DNA from: an uncultured Muribaculaceae bacterium
GTDB taxonomy: Bacteria; Bacteroidota; Bacteroidia; Bacteroidales; Muribaculaceae
Assembly: GCA_910579845.1 (NCBI GenBank)
Contig: CAJTWL010000033.1
Span: 1 to 22,410 of the forward strand
DNA length: 22,410 bases
Reading direction: 5' to 3'
Under the pieces are notes generated by a model. The model was not told where the DNA came from, searched no databases, and was given only the letters and a program-made list of their open reading frames with translations. This document shows positions 1-8,490 of the stretch, one piece after another. The position numbers and the translations under genes were made by a program. The first letter of the stretch is position 1. Each line of letters begins with the position of its first letter.

Positions 1-15
1 TGTGCCCTTAGCCAT

Positions 16-42
16 GGGATAAAAATCGTATGTTTTTATCCC
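16..42. other. Hairpin upstream of the first lipoprotein gene
   Basis: A perfect 10-bp inverted repeat (GGGATAAAAA at 16-25, its complement at 33-42) surrounds a 7-nt loop. No T-run follows on the + strand. It may be the weak terminator of a gene that ended just left of the window: one frame stops at 20-22. It could also be a leader hairpin of the lipoprotein gene that starts at 86. The left edge hides the context. Confidence 0.45.
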
Positions 43-85
43 GAACTCGCGTTATTAACATCTAATAACAAAACAGTAACCTTTC

Positions 86-1873
86 ATGAAACATTTTTAC
101 CTTGCGGTGCTTCTTGTCACTGTCCTTGCGGCTATGACCGGTTGCATCGACAACAACTATGATCTGTCAGACATTGATACGACCACTGAGGTCAAAGTAA
201 CCGATCTGACACTACCGATCAATCTGGATGCAATCACCCTTGATGACATCATCGACACAGATGACAGCCAGATCAAAATAATCAATCTTAACGGTAAAGA
301 GATCTATGCTGTGACTCAATCAGGCGAATTTTCCGCAAACGAGATCGAGATAGCAGGGTTCACCGCCACGGCAAAAAATATCGAACCAGTTGAGTCTACG
401 TTCCGTCTTGACACACCGAACGCCACTCCTGCGCACAATCCTGCCAAAGCACAAAATATCGAGGTTACTTCGAAATATCTGCTTGAATTCTCACCTATAC
501 AGAGTATCGACATCTCAGCCGTATCAATTGACGAAGCAATTGTTTCTCTTGAATACATAGAATGTGATCCCATGAATATCAGACTAAGCTTCTCTGCAAT
601 AGGACCGGGATCCGCCACTACTATGAAATTCAATAGAATTGTCATCAATTTCATTAAAGGTCTTACTCTTGTAAATCTTCCTTCCAATTACACCTATGAC
701 CCAAAAACCGGGATTCTATCCGTTACAGGACTTGACTGTCCCGGCAACAAATCCGAAATTTCTCTGACAGCAACCGGAGCAGACATGTTGCTTGCAGGAT
801 GCAAAATAGAGAATGGCGCCCTTGATTTCCGCTCTGCGATAAACATTCGCGAGGCTGAATTGGAAACAAAAACTGTTATCAGCGAAGGGATGTCTGTTTC
901 TCCGGAAATCAGATTCAGGGTCGATACTTATGTTGATGCGCTGGTTGCAAAATCATTCACAGGTCAGGTAGAATATAAACTCGAAGGTTCCGGGCTGAGC
1001 ATTGACCCTGTAATGCTTGATGATCTACCTGATTTCCTTAATGACGACCAGACAAACATCATTCTTTCCAACCCTCAGATTTATCTTAGTGTAATCAACC
1101 CTGTAGCTCAAAACGACCTCTCATTCCAGACCGGAATGGAACTCACCGCAGTAAGAAGTACCGGTAATGAAACTTATTGTCTTGACAACAACGAACATGT
1201 CAAGATAGGAACCGAAAAGGGAAGCGGTCCTTATAATTTCGTCCTCTCTCCATCCTTGCCTTCAGAGCCCCTTGCAGGATATGCTGACGGACTCACGCAC
1301 GTAAGTTTCTCCGGGCTGTCAAAGGTGCTGAGTGGAAATGGCCTTCCATCAGAAATAAAGATAGATCTTGTCAATCCCGAACTGCCTCTTCAAAGAACAT
1401 CAAATTTCCAATTGAATTCAAAACTTCCGGCATTAAAAGGCACATACGATTTCCTCGCTCCACTCGCTCTGGAACGCAATTCAAAAATTATTTATGTAGA
1501 CACAGAAAGCGGCTGGGGTGATGAAGACCTTGCCAAACTGACTATCAACACTCTTACTGTTACAGCTGATGTGACAAGCGATATTCCACTTGACGCAAAA
1601 GCGACAATCATACCTTTGTACAAGAACGACTTCAATGACGAAACCGAGGAAGCCAAGCCGATAGCGGGAGTAAAAGGAGAAGCCATACTTCCAGCTAACG
1701 CGAAAGATTTTCCGCTTACTGTTACAGTAAACGGTGACATACACAATCTGGACGGTATTAAAATCACTGTCACAGCGGAACCAGGATCATCAGATGCCCT
1801 TGCTCCAAAACAGACAATAACTCTAAAGAAAGTACGTGCAACCGTTTCAGGCAGCTATACAACAAGTTTCTAA
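86..1873 (+). CDS. Conserved Bacteroidales lipoprotein, function unknown
   Basis: A 595-residue exported lipoprotein. The N-terminus is a short basic stretch and a hydrophobic segment ending in a lipobox, with the acylated cysteine at residue 20 (MTG|C). The following residues, IDNNYDLSDID, are acidic, which in Bacteroidota often accompanies surface export of lipoproteins. The rest is rich in Thr, Asp and Leu in beta-strand-like patterns (such as 'LTVTADVTSDIPLDA') with no catalytic motif I recognise, so a beta-sandwich architecture is an inference. The gene ends 20 nt before the next one, a DUF5723-like outer-membrane protein, so the two are probably co-transcribed and may act together in the outer membrane. 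The ATG at 86 is chosen because the signal peptide begins there; there is no Shine-Dalgarno sequence, as is normal in this phylum. I see no promoter of the TAnnTTTG type in the 85 bases shown. Function unknown. Confidence 0.85.
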   Translation: MKHFYLAVLLVTVLAAMTGCIDNNYDLSDIDTTTEVKVTDLTLPINLDAITLDDIIDTDDSQIKIINLNGKEIYAVTQSGEFSANEIEIAGFTATAKNIEPVESTFRLDTPNATPAHNPAKAQNIEVTSKYLLEFSPIQSIDISAVSIDEAIVSLEYIECDPMNIRLSFSAIGPGSATTMKFNRIVINFIKGLTLVNLPSNYTYDPKTGILSVTGLDCPGNKSEISLTATGADMLLAGCKIENGALDFRSAINIREAELETKTVISEGMSVSPEIRFRVDTYVDALVAKSFTGQVEYKLEGSGLSIDPVMLDDLPDFLNDDQTNIILSNPQIYLSVINPVAQNDLSFQTGMELTAVRSTGNETYCLDNNEHVKIGTEKGSGPYNFVLSPSLPSEPLAGYADGLTHVSFSGLSKVLSGNGLPSEIKIDLVNPELPLQRTSNFQLNSKLPALKGTYDFLAPLALERNSKIIYVDTESGWGDEDLAKLTINTLTVTADVTSDIPLDAKATIIPLYKNDFNDETEEAKPIAGVKGEAILPANAKDFPLTVTVNGDIHNLDGIKITVTAEPGSSDALAPKQTITLKKVRATVSGSYTTSF

Positions 1874-1893
1874 TCCCGCAACAATTATTTGAC

Positions 1894-3282
1894 ATGAAAA
1901 CATTTAAAAGACTGATCATACTCACTTCATTGGTTGCGGCAGCCCAAACAGTGTCCGCACAACACACATATTCAGGATATTTCCTCGACAACTATACTTA
2001 CCGATACGAAATGAATCCTGCTTTCGGCAATACAAACGGGTTTGTATCAATGCCTGCATTAGGCAACATGAATATCGGCTTTCGTGGAAATCTTCATCTG
2101 AACAGTATTCTATATAATATTGACGGAAAGACATCACTTTTCACCAATCCGAAAATCGGAGTTGCCGAAGCAATGAGTAAATTTTCCGATAAAAACCGAA
2201 TCGGCACTACAGAGAAAATAGACATCCTGTCTGTCGGTTTCAAGGGTATCGGAGGCTACAACACAGTATCCATCGGCGCTACGGCATCTCTGAACGCCAT
2301 CCTACCCAAGGCATTCTTCTCACTGGCAAAAGAGGGAATTTCCAACAAGACATACGACATACGGAATCTTAATGCCCAAGCGTCAGCCTACGTATCGCTT
2401 GCCCTCAACCACTCACACGACATCAAGCAGGTGCCCGGGCTGAGAGTCGGAGCATCACTGAAATTCCTTCTCGGTGTCGGCAATCTGGATATGAAACTAC
2501 ATGAAGCCGATCTGACACTTGGCAAAGACGCTTGGACTGCAAAAACCAACGCTGACATCTACGCTTCTATAACAGGGTTCAAATACGACATGTCGACCTA
2601 TACTCCGGAAGGGAGCAATGGGGGTACTCCACGCGATTACGTTTCCGGTGGAAAAATCGATAATTTCGGTCTAAACGGAGCCGGTTTCGGGATTGATTTA
2701 GGTGCTGAATACAAATGGCGTGATTTCAGATTTTCTTTCGCAGCCCTTGATCTCGGATTCATGGCATGGGGAAAAACGCAATGGGCATCTACAGACGGGA
2801 TCCAGACAATCAATACAGACGCTTATACGTTCTCTACAGACGGAAGCGCGGACAATGCCTTCAAGAATGAATTCAAGAACCTGAAAGATGATGCCGCAAA
2901 ACTGTATCAGCTTAAAGATATGGGGGAGAAGAATTCTTACACAAAAGCATTGGCGGCAACCCTTAATTTCGGTGTCAATTATGAGCTTCCCTATTACCGT
3001 AAGCTTCACTTCGGTTTGATGAACTCCACCAGAATAGACGGAGACTTCAGCTGGACACAATTCCGTTTATCGGCAAATATAGCGCCTGTCAAATGTCTGT
3101 CTGCAGACATCAACATGGAAGCAGGCACATTCGGCGTCGGGTTCGGATGGCTGCTGAATCTTCATACCAAGGGCTTCAATCTGTTCCTCGGCATGGACCG
3201 CACATTAGGAAAAGTATCAAAGCAGTTCGTACCGCTCAATTCCAACGGTTGCGTAAACTTTGGTCTTAACTTCCCGTTCTAA
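1894..3282 (+). CDS. DUF5723-like outer-membrane beta-barrel protein
   Basis: A 462-residue exported protein with a Sec signal peptide (MKTFKRLIILTSLVAAAQTVSA, likely cut before QHTYS). The mature start 'YFLDNYTYRYEMNPAF', followed by 'GFVSMPALGNMNIGF', resembles the conserved opening of DUF5723 proteins of Bacteroidota as I remember them. The sequence alternates polar and hydrophobic residues with many Gly and aromatic positions, and it ends in phenylalanine (NFGLNFPF). A C-terminal Phe is typical of outer-membrane barrels, so an outer-membrane location is a reasonable inference. No enzyme motif is visible. It lies 20 nt behind the lipoprotein gene and is followed by a strong hairpin, which suggests a two-gene unit. 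Family assignment is fairly likely; the biochemical role is unknown. Confidence 0.8.
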   Translation: MKTFKRLIILTSLVAAAQTVSAQHTYSGYFLDNYTYRYEMNPAFGNTNGFVSMPALGNMNIGFRGNLHLNSILYNIDGKTSLFTNPKIGVAEAMSKFSDKNRIGTTEKIDILSVGFKGIGGYNTVSIGATASLNAILPKAFFSLAKEGISNKTYDIRNLNAQASAYVSLALNHSHDIKQVPGLRVGASLKFLLGVGNLDMKLHEADLTLGKDAWTAKTNADIYASITGFKYDMSTYTPEGSNGGTPRDYVSGGKIDNFGLNGAGFGIDLGAEYKWRDFRFSFAALDLGFMAWGKTQWASTDGIQTINTDAYTFSTDGSADNAFKNEFKNLKDDAAKLYQLKDMGEKNSYTKALAATLNFGVNYELPYYRKLHFGLMNSTRIDGDFSWTQFRLSANIAPVKCLSADINMEAGTFGVGFGWLLNLHTKGFNLFLGMDRTLGKVSKQFVPLNSNGCVNFGLNFPF

Positions 3283-3314
3283 CAGCACGCACAAACCTCT
3301 TCCATAGACTTCCC

Positions 3315-3348
3315 CCACCTTGACAATGCTAATACATTGTCAAGGTGG
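3315..3348 (+). terminator. Hairpin terminator after the DUF5723-like gene
   Basis: A perfect 14-bp stem (CCACCTTGACAATG at 3315-3328, complement at 3335-3348) with a 6-nt loop starts 33 nt after the stop codon. Only a short T-rich stretch (TCGTTT) follows, so Rho-independent activity is plausible but not textbook. It separates the lipoprotein/DUF5723 pair from panC. Confidence 0.7.
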
Positions 3349-3420
3349 TCGTTTATGACCATTTTAAACGCCAAAGATAAGAAAAGCCGAACGAAAGAGG
3401 GTATATTATTATATTTTGAT

Positions 3421-3428
3421 TAATTTTG
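3421..3428 (+). promoter_or_regulatory. Probable -7 promoter element of panC
   Basis: TAATTTTG matches the Bacteroidota -7 consensus TAnnTTTG and lies 28 nt before the panC ATG, giving a leader of about 20 nt. I find no TTTG at the expected -33 position, so the assignment rests on the -7 element and its location after a terminator. Confidence 0.55.
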
Positions 3429-3456
3429 CAGACTGAATCAACATTAGCAATAAGAA

Positions 3457-4320
3457 ATGATCATTATCAGGAAGGTCGCTGAGCTCCTTGACTTTGTAGG
3501 ACATCAGAAAGAGACCGGTCATTCAATAGGCTTAGTCCCCACTATGGGTGCGCTTCATGCCGGGCACTTGTCGCTGGTGGAACGCGCTGTTAAAGAAAAT
3601 GATTGCGTGGTGGCAAGTGTGTTTGTCAACCCTACACAATTCAACAATCCCACCGATCTGGCAACTTATCCCCGCAAAGAGGAGGATGATTTCAAGCTGC
3701 TTGCCGAAGCCGGGGTATCGGCAGTGTTCGCACCTTCAGTCGAAGAGATTTATCCGGGCGGTCCGGAAGCCCAGCCAAGGCACGAGTTCGAACTCGGAGA
3801 AGCGGCAGAGGTGATGGAAGGTAAATTCCGTCCCGGTCACTTTCAGGGTGTGGCACAGGTTGTCAGCATTCTTTTCCGACTTTGCTCCCCTACCAGAGCA
3901 TATTTTGGCGAAAAAGATTTTCAACAGATTGCGGTAATACGCAATATGGTAAAAAGCGAGGGTATCGATGTCGATATTGTGGCATGTCCCATCAAACGTG
4001 CAGACGACGGTCTCGCATTATCAAGCCGTAACGCACTGCTTACCGGCCGGCAGCGGAAAGTTGCCCCTGAAATTCACAAGACTTTGGCTTACAGTGTAGA
4101 CTACGCAAAAGACCATAGTATCCGTGCCACTCATGATACTGTAGTCGAACGCATAGACGCAATCCCGGAGATGAAGGTGGAATATTTCGAAATCGTAGAT
4201 GCCCGCACGCTCCTTCCTGTCGAGGAATGGGACGAGAGTCCCTGGATTGTAGGTTGTATCACTGTATACTGCGGCAGTGTCAGACTAATAGACAACATTA
4301 CATATAAGAATACATTCTAA
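3457..4320 (+). CDS. panC: Pantothenate synthetase
   Basis: Cytosolic enzyme that joins pantoate and beta-alanine with ATP to make pantothenate, AMP and pyrophosphate; this is the last step of vitamin B5 synthesis. It has 287 residues, the usual length. The nucleotidyltransferase HxGH motif is present as H34-A-G-H37 within PTMGALHAGHLSL. The family stretch ASVFVNPTQFN follows, then GEKDFQQ and the KMSKS-equivalent loop LALSSRN near residues 186-192, all of which fit an active enzyme. The next gene, 14 nt downstream, is panD, which supplies the beta-alanine substrate, so the pair forms one functional unit. The start at 3457 gives the expected N-terminus and sits just behind a -7-type element. 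Ketopantoate genes panB and panE are not in the window. Confidence 0.97.
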   Translation: MIIIRKVAELLDFVGHQKETGHSIGLVPTMGALHAGHLSLVERAVKENDCVVASVFVNPTQFNNPTDLATYPRKEEDDFKLLAEAGVSAVFAPSVEEIYPGGPEAQPRHEFELGEAAEVMEGKFRPGHFQGVAQVVSILFRLCSPTRAYFGEKDFQQIAVIRNMVKSEGIDVDIVACPIKRADDGLALSSRNALLTGRQRKVAPEIHKTLAYSVDYAKDHSIRATHDTVVERIDAIPEMKVEYFEIVDARTLLPVEEWDESPWIVGCITVYCGSVRLIDNITYKNTF

Positions 4321-4334
4321 AACTGCATCTATAT

Positions 4335-4682
4335 ATGTTTATCGAAATGATGAAATCAAAGATTCACCGTGTCACCGTCACGGAAGCGAATCTAAATTAT
4401 ATAGGAAGCATCACGATCGATTCCCTGTTACTCGAGGCAGCCGATATAATTCCCGGACAGCGGGTTTGGATTGTAAACAACAATAATGGCGAACGCTTTG
4501 ACACTTACGTTATTGCCGGAGAGCCGGGGAGCGGGGTAATTTGTCTCAACGGTGCCGCGGCACGAAAAGCCCAGCCGGGAGATATTGTGATCATCATGAC
4601 ATATGCACATATGACTCCGGAAGAAGCCCGTAACTGGAAACCGAAGGTTATCTTCCCCGATACAAAGACCAACAGACTATAA
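4335..4682 (+). CDS. panD: Aspartate 1-decarboxylase proenzyme
   Basis: Pyruvoyl-dependent enzyme that decarboxylates aspartate to beta-alanine, the partner substrate of PanC. It has 115 residues. The self-cleavage pair is G24-S25 (in YIGSITID), at exactly the position known from the E. coli enzyme, where Ser25 becomes the pyruvoyl group. The active-site residues K9, R54 and Y58 are also in register (KIHR, ERFDTY), and the conserved 'NGAAA' and 'GDIVII' stretches follow. All of this supports a functional tetrameric proenzyme. The start with MFIEMMKSKIHR is fixed by this numbering. The gene follows panC by 14 nt and is probably on the same transcript. Confidence 0.97.
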   Translation: MFIEMMKSKIHRVTVTEANLNYIGSITIDSLLLEAADIIPGQRVWIVNNNNGERFDTYVIAGEPGSGVICLNGAAARKAQPGDIVIIMTYAHMTPEEARNWKPKVIFPDTKTNRL

Positions 4683-4710
4683 CCATCATTAACAACCTTT
4701 ATTCTCATAC

Positions 4711-4729
4711 TACCCTTGAGTAAAGGGTA
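4711..4729. promoter_or_regulatory. Short hairpin just upstream of ffh
   Basis: TACCCTT (4711-4717) and AAGGGTA (4723-4729) form a 7-bp inverted repeat with a 5-nt loop, 14 nt before the ffh start codon. The left arm with the loop also reads TACCCTTG, one base from the -7 consensus TAnnTTTG. It could therefore be a promoter, a leader hairpin or a protein-binding site; the sequence does not decide. Confidence 0.35.
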
Positions 4730-4743
4730 CTACCGATACCGAA

Positions 4744-6084
4744 ATGTTTAAGAATTTATCAGACCGTCTCGAACGTTCATTCAAAATACTCAAAGGCGAA
4801 GGCAGAATCACTGAAATAAACGTTGCCGAAACTCTTAAAGATGTAAGACGCGCACTGCTTGATGCCGATGTAAACTACAAAGTAGCCAAGACCTTTACCG
4901 ATACCGTAAAGCAGAAAGCGTTAGGGCAGAATGTGATCAATGCCTTGAAGCCTAAGGAGCTGATGGTAAAGATCGTCCATGATGAACTTACAGCTTTGAT
5001 GGGTGGAGAGGAAGCGCCTCTGAACATTTCAGGCAATCCGGCAGTAATTCTTATGTCCGGTCTGCAAGGAGCCGGCAAGACAACATTTGCCGGCAAACTC
5101 GCCAGGAAACTCAAATCATCGAAAGGGAAACGTCCTCTTCTTGTCGGAGCTGACGTATACCGTCCGGCAGCACGCGAACAGCTGAAAGTTCTCGCGCAAA
5201 GCATAGATGTTCCGGTATATACTGAAGAAGACAGTAAGGATCCGGTGGCTATCGCATTGAACGCAATAGCTGAGGCGAAGGCAAATCATTACGACCTTGT
5301 GATCGTCGATACCGCCGGACGTCTCGCAGTCGACGAGCAGATGATGGACGAGATTGAAAGAATCAAAAAAGCCGTCAATCCACAGGAAACGCTGTTCGTT
5401 GTTGATTCAATGACCGGTCAGGATGCCGTCAACACTGCCAAGACATTCAATGACAGACTTGACTTCGATGGAGTGGTGCTCACTAAACTTGACGGTGACA
5501 CTCGTGGCGGTGCCGCCCTATCCATACGTACTGTTGTCAACAAACCTATTAAGTATATCGGAACCGGTGAGAAACTCGAAGATATTCAGGAATTCAATCC
5601 GGAAGGTATGGCGAGCCGTATTCTTGGAATGGGCGATATTGTCGAACTTGCAAAACGCGCTCAGGAAGTTTATGACCAGAAAGAGGCTGAACGCCTGCAG
5701 GAAAAGATACGTAAAAACAAATTCGACTTCGATGACTTCCTGAATCAGATACAGCAGATCAAGAAGATGGGTAATATCAAGGATCTCGCGGCTATGATCC
5801 CAGGTGTAGGGAAAGCCATCAAGGATGTCGATATCGACAACAACGCATTCAAGGGAATTGAGGCAATCATACAGTCAATGACTCCATATGAACGTCATAA
5901 TCCGGATATAATCAAGGGCACTCGTCGCCAAAGAATCGCAAAAGGCTCAGGGACATCACTGCAGGAGGTCAACAAACTGCTAAAGCAATTTGAAGACACC
6001 CGCAAGATGATGAAGATGGCGACCTCCATGAAGAACCCCATGAAAATGATGCGGCAGATGAAACAGCAGGGCAGACGTTTCTGA
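4744..6084 (+). CDS. ffh: Signal recognition particle protein (SRP54 GTPase)
   Basis: GTPase of the bacterial signal recognition particle. It binds signal sequences of nascent membrane proteins and SRP RNA, then docks with FtsY at the membrane. Its 446 residues have the complete domain order. The helical N domain covers roughly residues 1-90 (MFKNLSDRLERSFKIL). The G domain carries the P-loop GLQGAGKTT near 106-114, DTAGRL near 188-193 and TKLDGD near 247-252. The M domain runs from about residue 300 and ends in a methionine- and lysine-rich tail (MMKMATSMKNPMKMMRQMKQQ). No key residue is missing. It lies 61 nt after panD with a small hairpin between them. The usual partner genes ftsY and ffs are not in the window, and I saw no SRP RNA beside it. 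Confidence 0.97.
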   Translation: MFKNLSDRLERSFKILKGEGRITEINVAETLKDVRRALLDADVNYKVAKTFTDTVKQKALGQNVINALKPKELMVKIVHDELTALMGGEEAPLNISGNPAVILMSGLQGAGKTTFAGKLARKLKSSKGKRPLLVGADVYRPAAREQLKVLAQSIDVPVYTEEDSKDPVAIALNAIAEAKANHYDLVIVDTAGRLAVDEQMMDEIERIKKAVNPQETLFVVDSMTGQDAVNTAKTFNDRLDFDGVVLTKLDGDTRGGAALSIRTVVNKPIKYIGTGEKLEDIQEFNPEGMASRILGMGDIVELAKRAQEVYDQKEAERLQEKIRKNKFDFDDFLNQIQQIKKMGNIKDLAAMIPGVGKAIKDVDIDNNAFKGIEAIIQSMTPYERHNPDIIKGTRRQRIAKGSGTSLQEVNKLLKQFEDTRKMMKMATSMKNPMKMMRQMKQQGRRF

Positions 6085-6184
6085 CCACTACCGATAAAAT
6101 ATTGCAGGCCTTAAAATTTGTTAATATAATCCGGAGATATCAGGGGTTTATGCAAGGCATCGCTTCCATCTCGATTTTTTTTAT

Positions 6185-6192
6185 TAACTTTG
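6185..6192 (+). promoter_or_regulatory. Probable -7 element of the GT5-like/DUF4270 operon
   Basis: TAACTTTG fits the -7 consensus TAnnTTTG and lies 43 nt before the ATG at 6236. The 151-nt gap after ffh is the only intergenic space before an otherwise gapless four-gene cluster, so this is the natural promoter site. No TTTG is seen at the -33 position. Confidence 0.55.
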
Positions 6193-6235
6193 CAAATCGA
6201 ACCGTGCTCATTTTTCGGTAAGAAAAGGAATTTTT

Positions 6236-7048
6236 ATGGCCAAACAACGATTACTTTACGTCTCTCCCGAAATAACACCGTATCTCCCGGCAACCGGGAT
6301 TTCAAAACTCGGTAAATCCTTGCCTACGGCAATGCACTCAAAAAAATACGAAGTGCGCACTTTCATGCCTGATTTCGGCAACGTCAATGAACGGAGAAAC
6401 CAATTGCACGAGGTTATACGTCTAAGCGGTCTGAATGTCAGCATCAATGATACGGATCATCCGCTCATCGTAAAGGTAGCTTCACTGCAGCCATCCAGAA
6501 TACAGGTTTATTTCATCGATAACGACGATTATTTCCAGAAACTCGATTCCGATGTGGACGCTGTGGGCTCAAATCGTGAAGACAATGACGAACGCATCAT
6601 CTTCTTCTCCCGTACCACTGCCGAGACAGCACGCAAACTGCAATGGGAACCTGCAGTAATGCAGGTGTCAGGATGGATAGGATCTCTTGTGCCTCTCTAT
6701 ATTAAGAAACTGTTCTCCGGCGAAGAGTCTTTTAAAACTACAAAAATTGTATATTCCATACTTGATGAAGCGCCTATAGCTCCCCTCAACCCCGAGATGC
6801 TCCGAAAAATGGAGGAAGATGGAATCAATTCCTCTGATCTTGAAGATTTCCGCAGTCTTCCGGTGGATGTCAAAATGCTGCACAAGATCGGCATGGCGAA
6901 TGCGGATGCTGTAATATTCAACAACCGGACTCCTGACTCTGAACTTGTGGAATATGCACAATCATTGAATCTTCCCGTTCTCATGCTGGATCCTGAAGAG
7001 GAAAATGCAGACAAATATCACGAATTTTACCAATCTTTATTGGCTTGA
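6236..7048 (+). CDS. Half-size glycogen/starch synthase-like protein (GT5 N-terminal domain only)
   Basis: A 270-residue cytosolic protein that resembles the N-terminal Rossmann domain of GT5 glycogen synthases (MAKQRLLYVSPEITPYLPATG... against the family's 'VASE..P..KTGGL.DV'). Two things argue against ordinary synthase activity. First, the KTGGL motif, whose lysine binds ADP-glucose, reads PATGI here, so the lysine is lost. Second, the whole C-terminal GT-B domain (about 200 residues) is absent. The reading frame is intact and ends cleanly, so it is not a recent break. Annotation pipelines usually call such Bacteroidota proteins 'glycogen/starch synthase'; I would treat it as a GT5-derived protein of unknown, perhaps regulatory, role. 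It is the first gene of a tight operon with a DUF4270 lipoprotein, a CapA-like protein and an ABC-F protein. The ATG at 6236 gives the family-like N-terminus. Confidence 0.8.
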   Translation: MAKQRLLYVSPEITPYLPATGISKLGKSLPTAMHSKKYEVRTFMPDFGNVNERRNQLHEVIRLSGLNVSINDTDHPLIVKVASLQPSRIQVYFIDNDDYFQKLDSDVDAVGSNREDNDERIIFFSRTTAETARKLQWEPAVMQVSGWIGSLVPLYIKKLFSGEESFKTTKIVYSILDEAPIAPLNPEMLRKMEEDGINSSDLEDFRSLPVDVKMLHKIGMANADAVIFNNRTPDSELVEYAQSLNLPVLMLDPEEENADKYHEFYQSLLA

Positions 7049-7050
7049 AT

Positions 7051-8490
7051 ATGACTCTTTCCAAACTTTTAAAAGCTGTTCTCCTGGCATTGCCGGTAAT
7101 CGCCATGGCATCATGCGAAGACAATGTAAGCTCCATAGGCAGTTCGCTTGTCAATGGTGAAGTAACCATTACAGCCGACACGCTCACAACCGATTTAAAG
7201 GCGGAGACTATTGTCGAGAGCACATTCGACGCACGTACACAGACAAAGCTTCTGGGACGTCTGAATGTGCCCGAATACGGCAGTCTCAATTGCTCGTTTG
7301 TAAGCCAGCTGTTGAGCTCGACAAAAATGACCATTCCCGACTCAATTACGGCAAACGATGTCGACTCGATGCGTATGTGCCTGATTGTTCGCCGCGGCTC
7401 TTTGACAGGAGACTCACTCTCTCCCCAACAGCTTAAAGTGTACGGGCTTACCAAGCAGCTTCCATCAAAGATAGACAACAATTTCGATCCTACAGGATAT
7501 TACGACCCAAGCAAGCCTATGGGTACGAAGAGTTATACTCTATCTTCAATAGCGATGAATGACTCCATGTATAAGAATGCAGGAAGTTATATCAATATTC
7601 CAATAAATCTTGGCAAAGAGCTTGCTGTCAAGACTTTCAACATGTATCGCGATCCGGAACAGGCAAAAGTATTCCAATGGCCCTCGAGTTTCAACAAAAT
7701 ATTCCCCGGATTGTATGTAGAGCAGAATTTCGGCAACGGATGCGTGGGACTTATCTCATCTCTGAATGTCTATACCTACTGGCACTACACCAAACAGGTA
7801 TATACAAAAAAAGAGGGTACCGAGGATGAATATGAATATGTACCGCATATCATGCGCGATTCAATATGCCTGTTCTCCTCACAGCCTGAGGTGCTGTCAT
7901 CAAACATAATATCCTATAAAGTATCGGATCATATCAAGAATCTTGTAAACGAGGGTAAACAGATAATCACAACCCCGGGAGGATATGCTGTAAAATTTAA
8001 ATTCCCAGCACAGGAACTTGTCGACAGATATCTGGCAAATCTTGATAATATGTCTGTCGTTTCACTTCTTAATTTCGAAATACCGGCTGAAGAGATTAAA
8101 AACGATTACGACATATCTGTAGCACCTTATATGCTTATGATCCGTTCCGATAAGAAGGAGGAATTCTTTGCCCAGAATAAGGTTCCTGACAATAAGACTT
8201 CTTTTTATGCTGAATATGACTCAGACAAGAAAAGTTATTTCTTCAGCGGCATGAGGTCGTATATTCTTGAGCTTATCGACAAATACCGCAAAGAAGGGAA
8301 AATTGAGGATGTGGATGTGGAATTCACTCTTGTACCGGTTCTCGTTGATACAGAAACAGTAGACGGATACAATTCTTCCACCACTTATGTCACTCGATGC
8401 GCTCCGTATATCGGCAGACCTACCATAACAGATTTTGACACAAAGAAAGCGAATGTATACTTCTCTTTCTCTCGCCAAGTGATCGAATAA
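7051..8490 (+). CDS. DUF4270 lipoprotein
   Basis: A 479-residue exported lipoprotein. The signal peptide MTLSKLLKAVLLALPVIAMAS leads to the lipobox cysteine at residue 22, followed by EDNVSSIGSSLV. The opening 'SSIGSSLV', then a T/D-rich strand and 'TKLLGRLNVPEYGSLNCSFVSQL', matches the pattern of DUF4270 (Bacteroidota-specific, role unknown). No catalytic motif is visible; a beta-rich envelope protein is likely. I chose the ATG at 7051. A TTG at 7045 is in frame but would overlap the stop of the preceding gene and add only two residues. The gap to the GT5-like gene is 2 nt, and the stop codon touches the ATG of the next gene, so the genes are very likely translated from one mRNA. Confidence 0.85.
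   Translation: MTLSKLLKAVLLALPVIAMASCEDNVSSIGSSLVNGEVTITADTLTTDLKAETIVESTFDARTQTKLLGRLNVPEYGSLNCSFVSQLLSSTKMTIPDSITANDVDSMRMCLIVRRGSLTGDSLSPQQLKVYGLTKQLPSKIDNNFDPTGYYDPSKPMGTKSYTLSSIAMNDSMYKNAGSYINIPINLGKELAVKTFNMYRDPEQAKVFQWPSSFNKIFPGLYVEQNFGNGCVGLISSLNVYTYWHYTKQVYTKKEGTEDEYEYVPHIMRDSICLFSSQPEVLSSNIISYKVSDHIKNLVNEGKQIITTPGGYAVKFKFPAQELVDRYLANLDNMSVVSLLNFEIPAEEIKNDYDISVAPYMLMIRSDKKEEFFAQNKVPDNKTSFYAEYDSDKKSYFFSGMRSYILELIDKYRKEGKIEDVDVEFTLVPVLVDTETVDGYNSSTTYVTRCAPYIGRPTITDFDTKKANVYFSFSRQVIE

Noticed and set aside
6085..6184. SRP RNA or tRNA in the gap after ffh
   Set aside because: No long hairpin with the SRP tetraloop motif and no cloverleaf can be drawn in this AT-rich stretch.
6236..7048. 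GT5-like gene as a pseudogene broken by a frameshift
   Set aside because: The frame ends cleanly, the next gene begins 2 nt later and no leftover C-terminal domain is found in any frame downstream.
7045..7050. TTG start six bases upstream for the DUF4270 lipoprotein
   Set aside because: It overlaps the stop of the preceding gene and adds only two residues before a normal signal peptide; the ATG at 7051 is sufficient.
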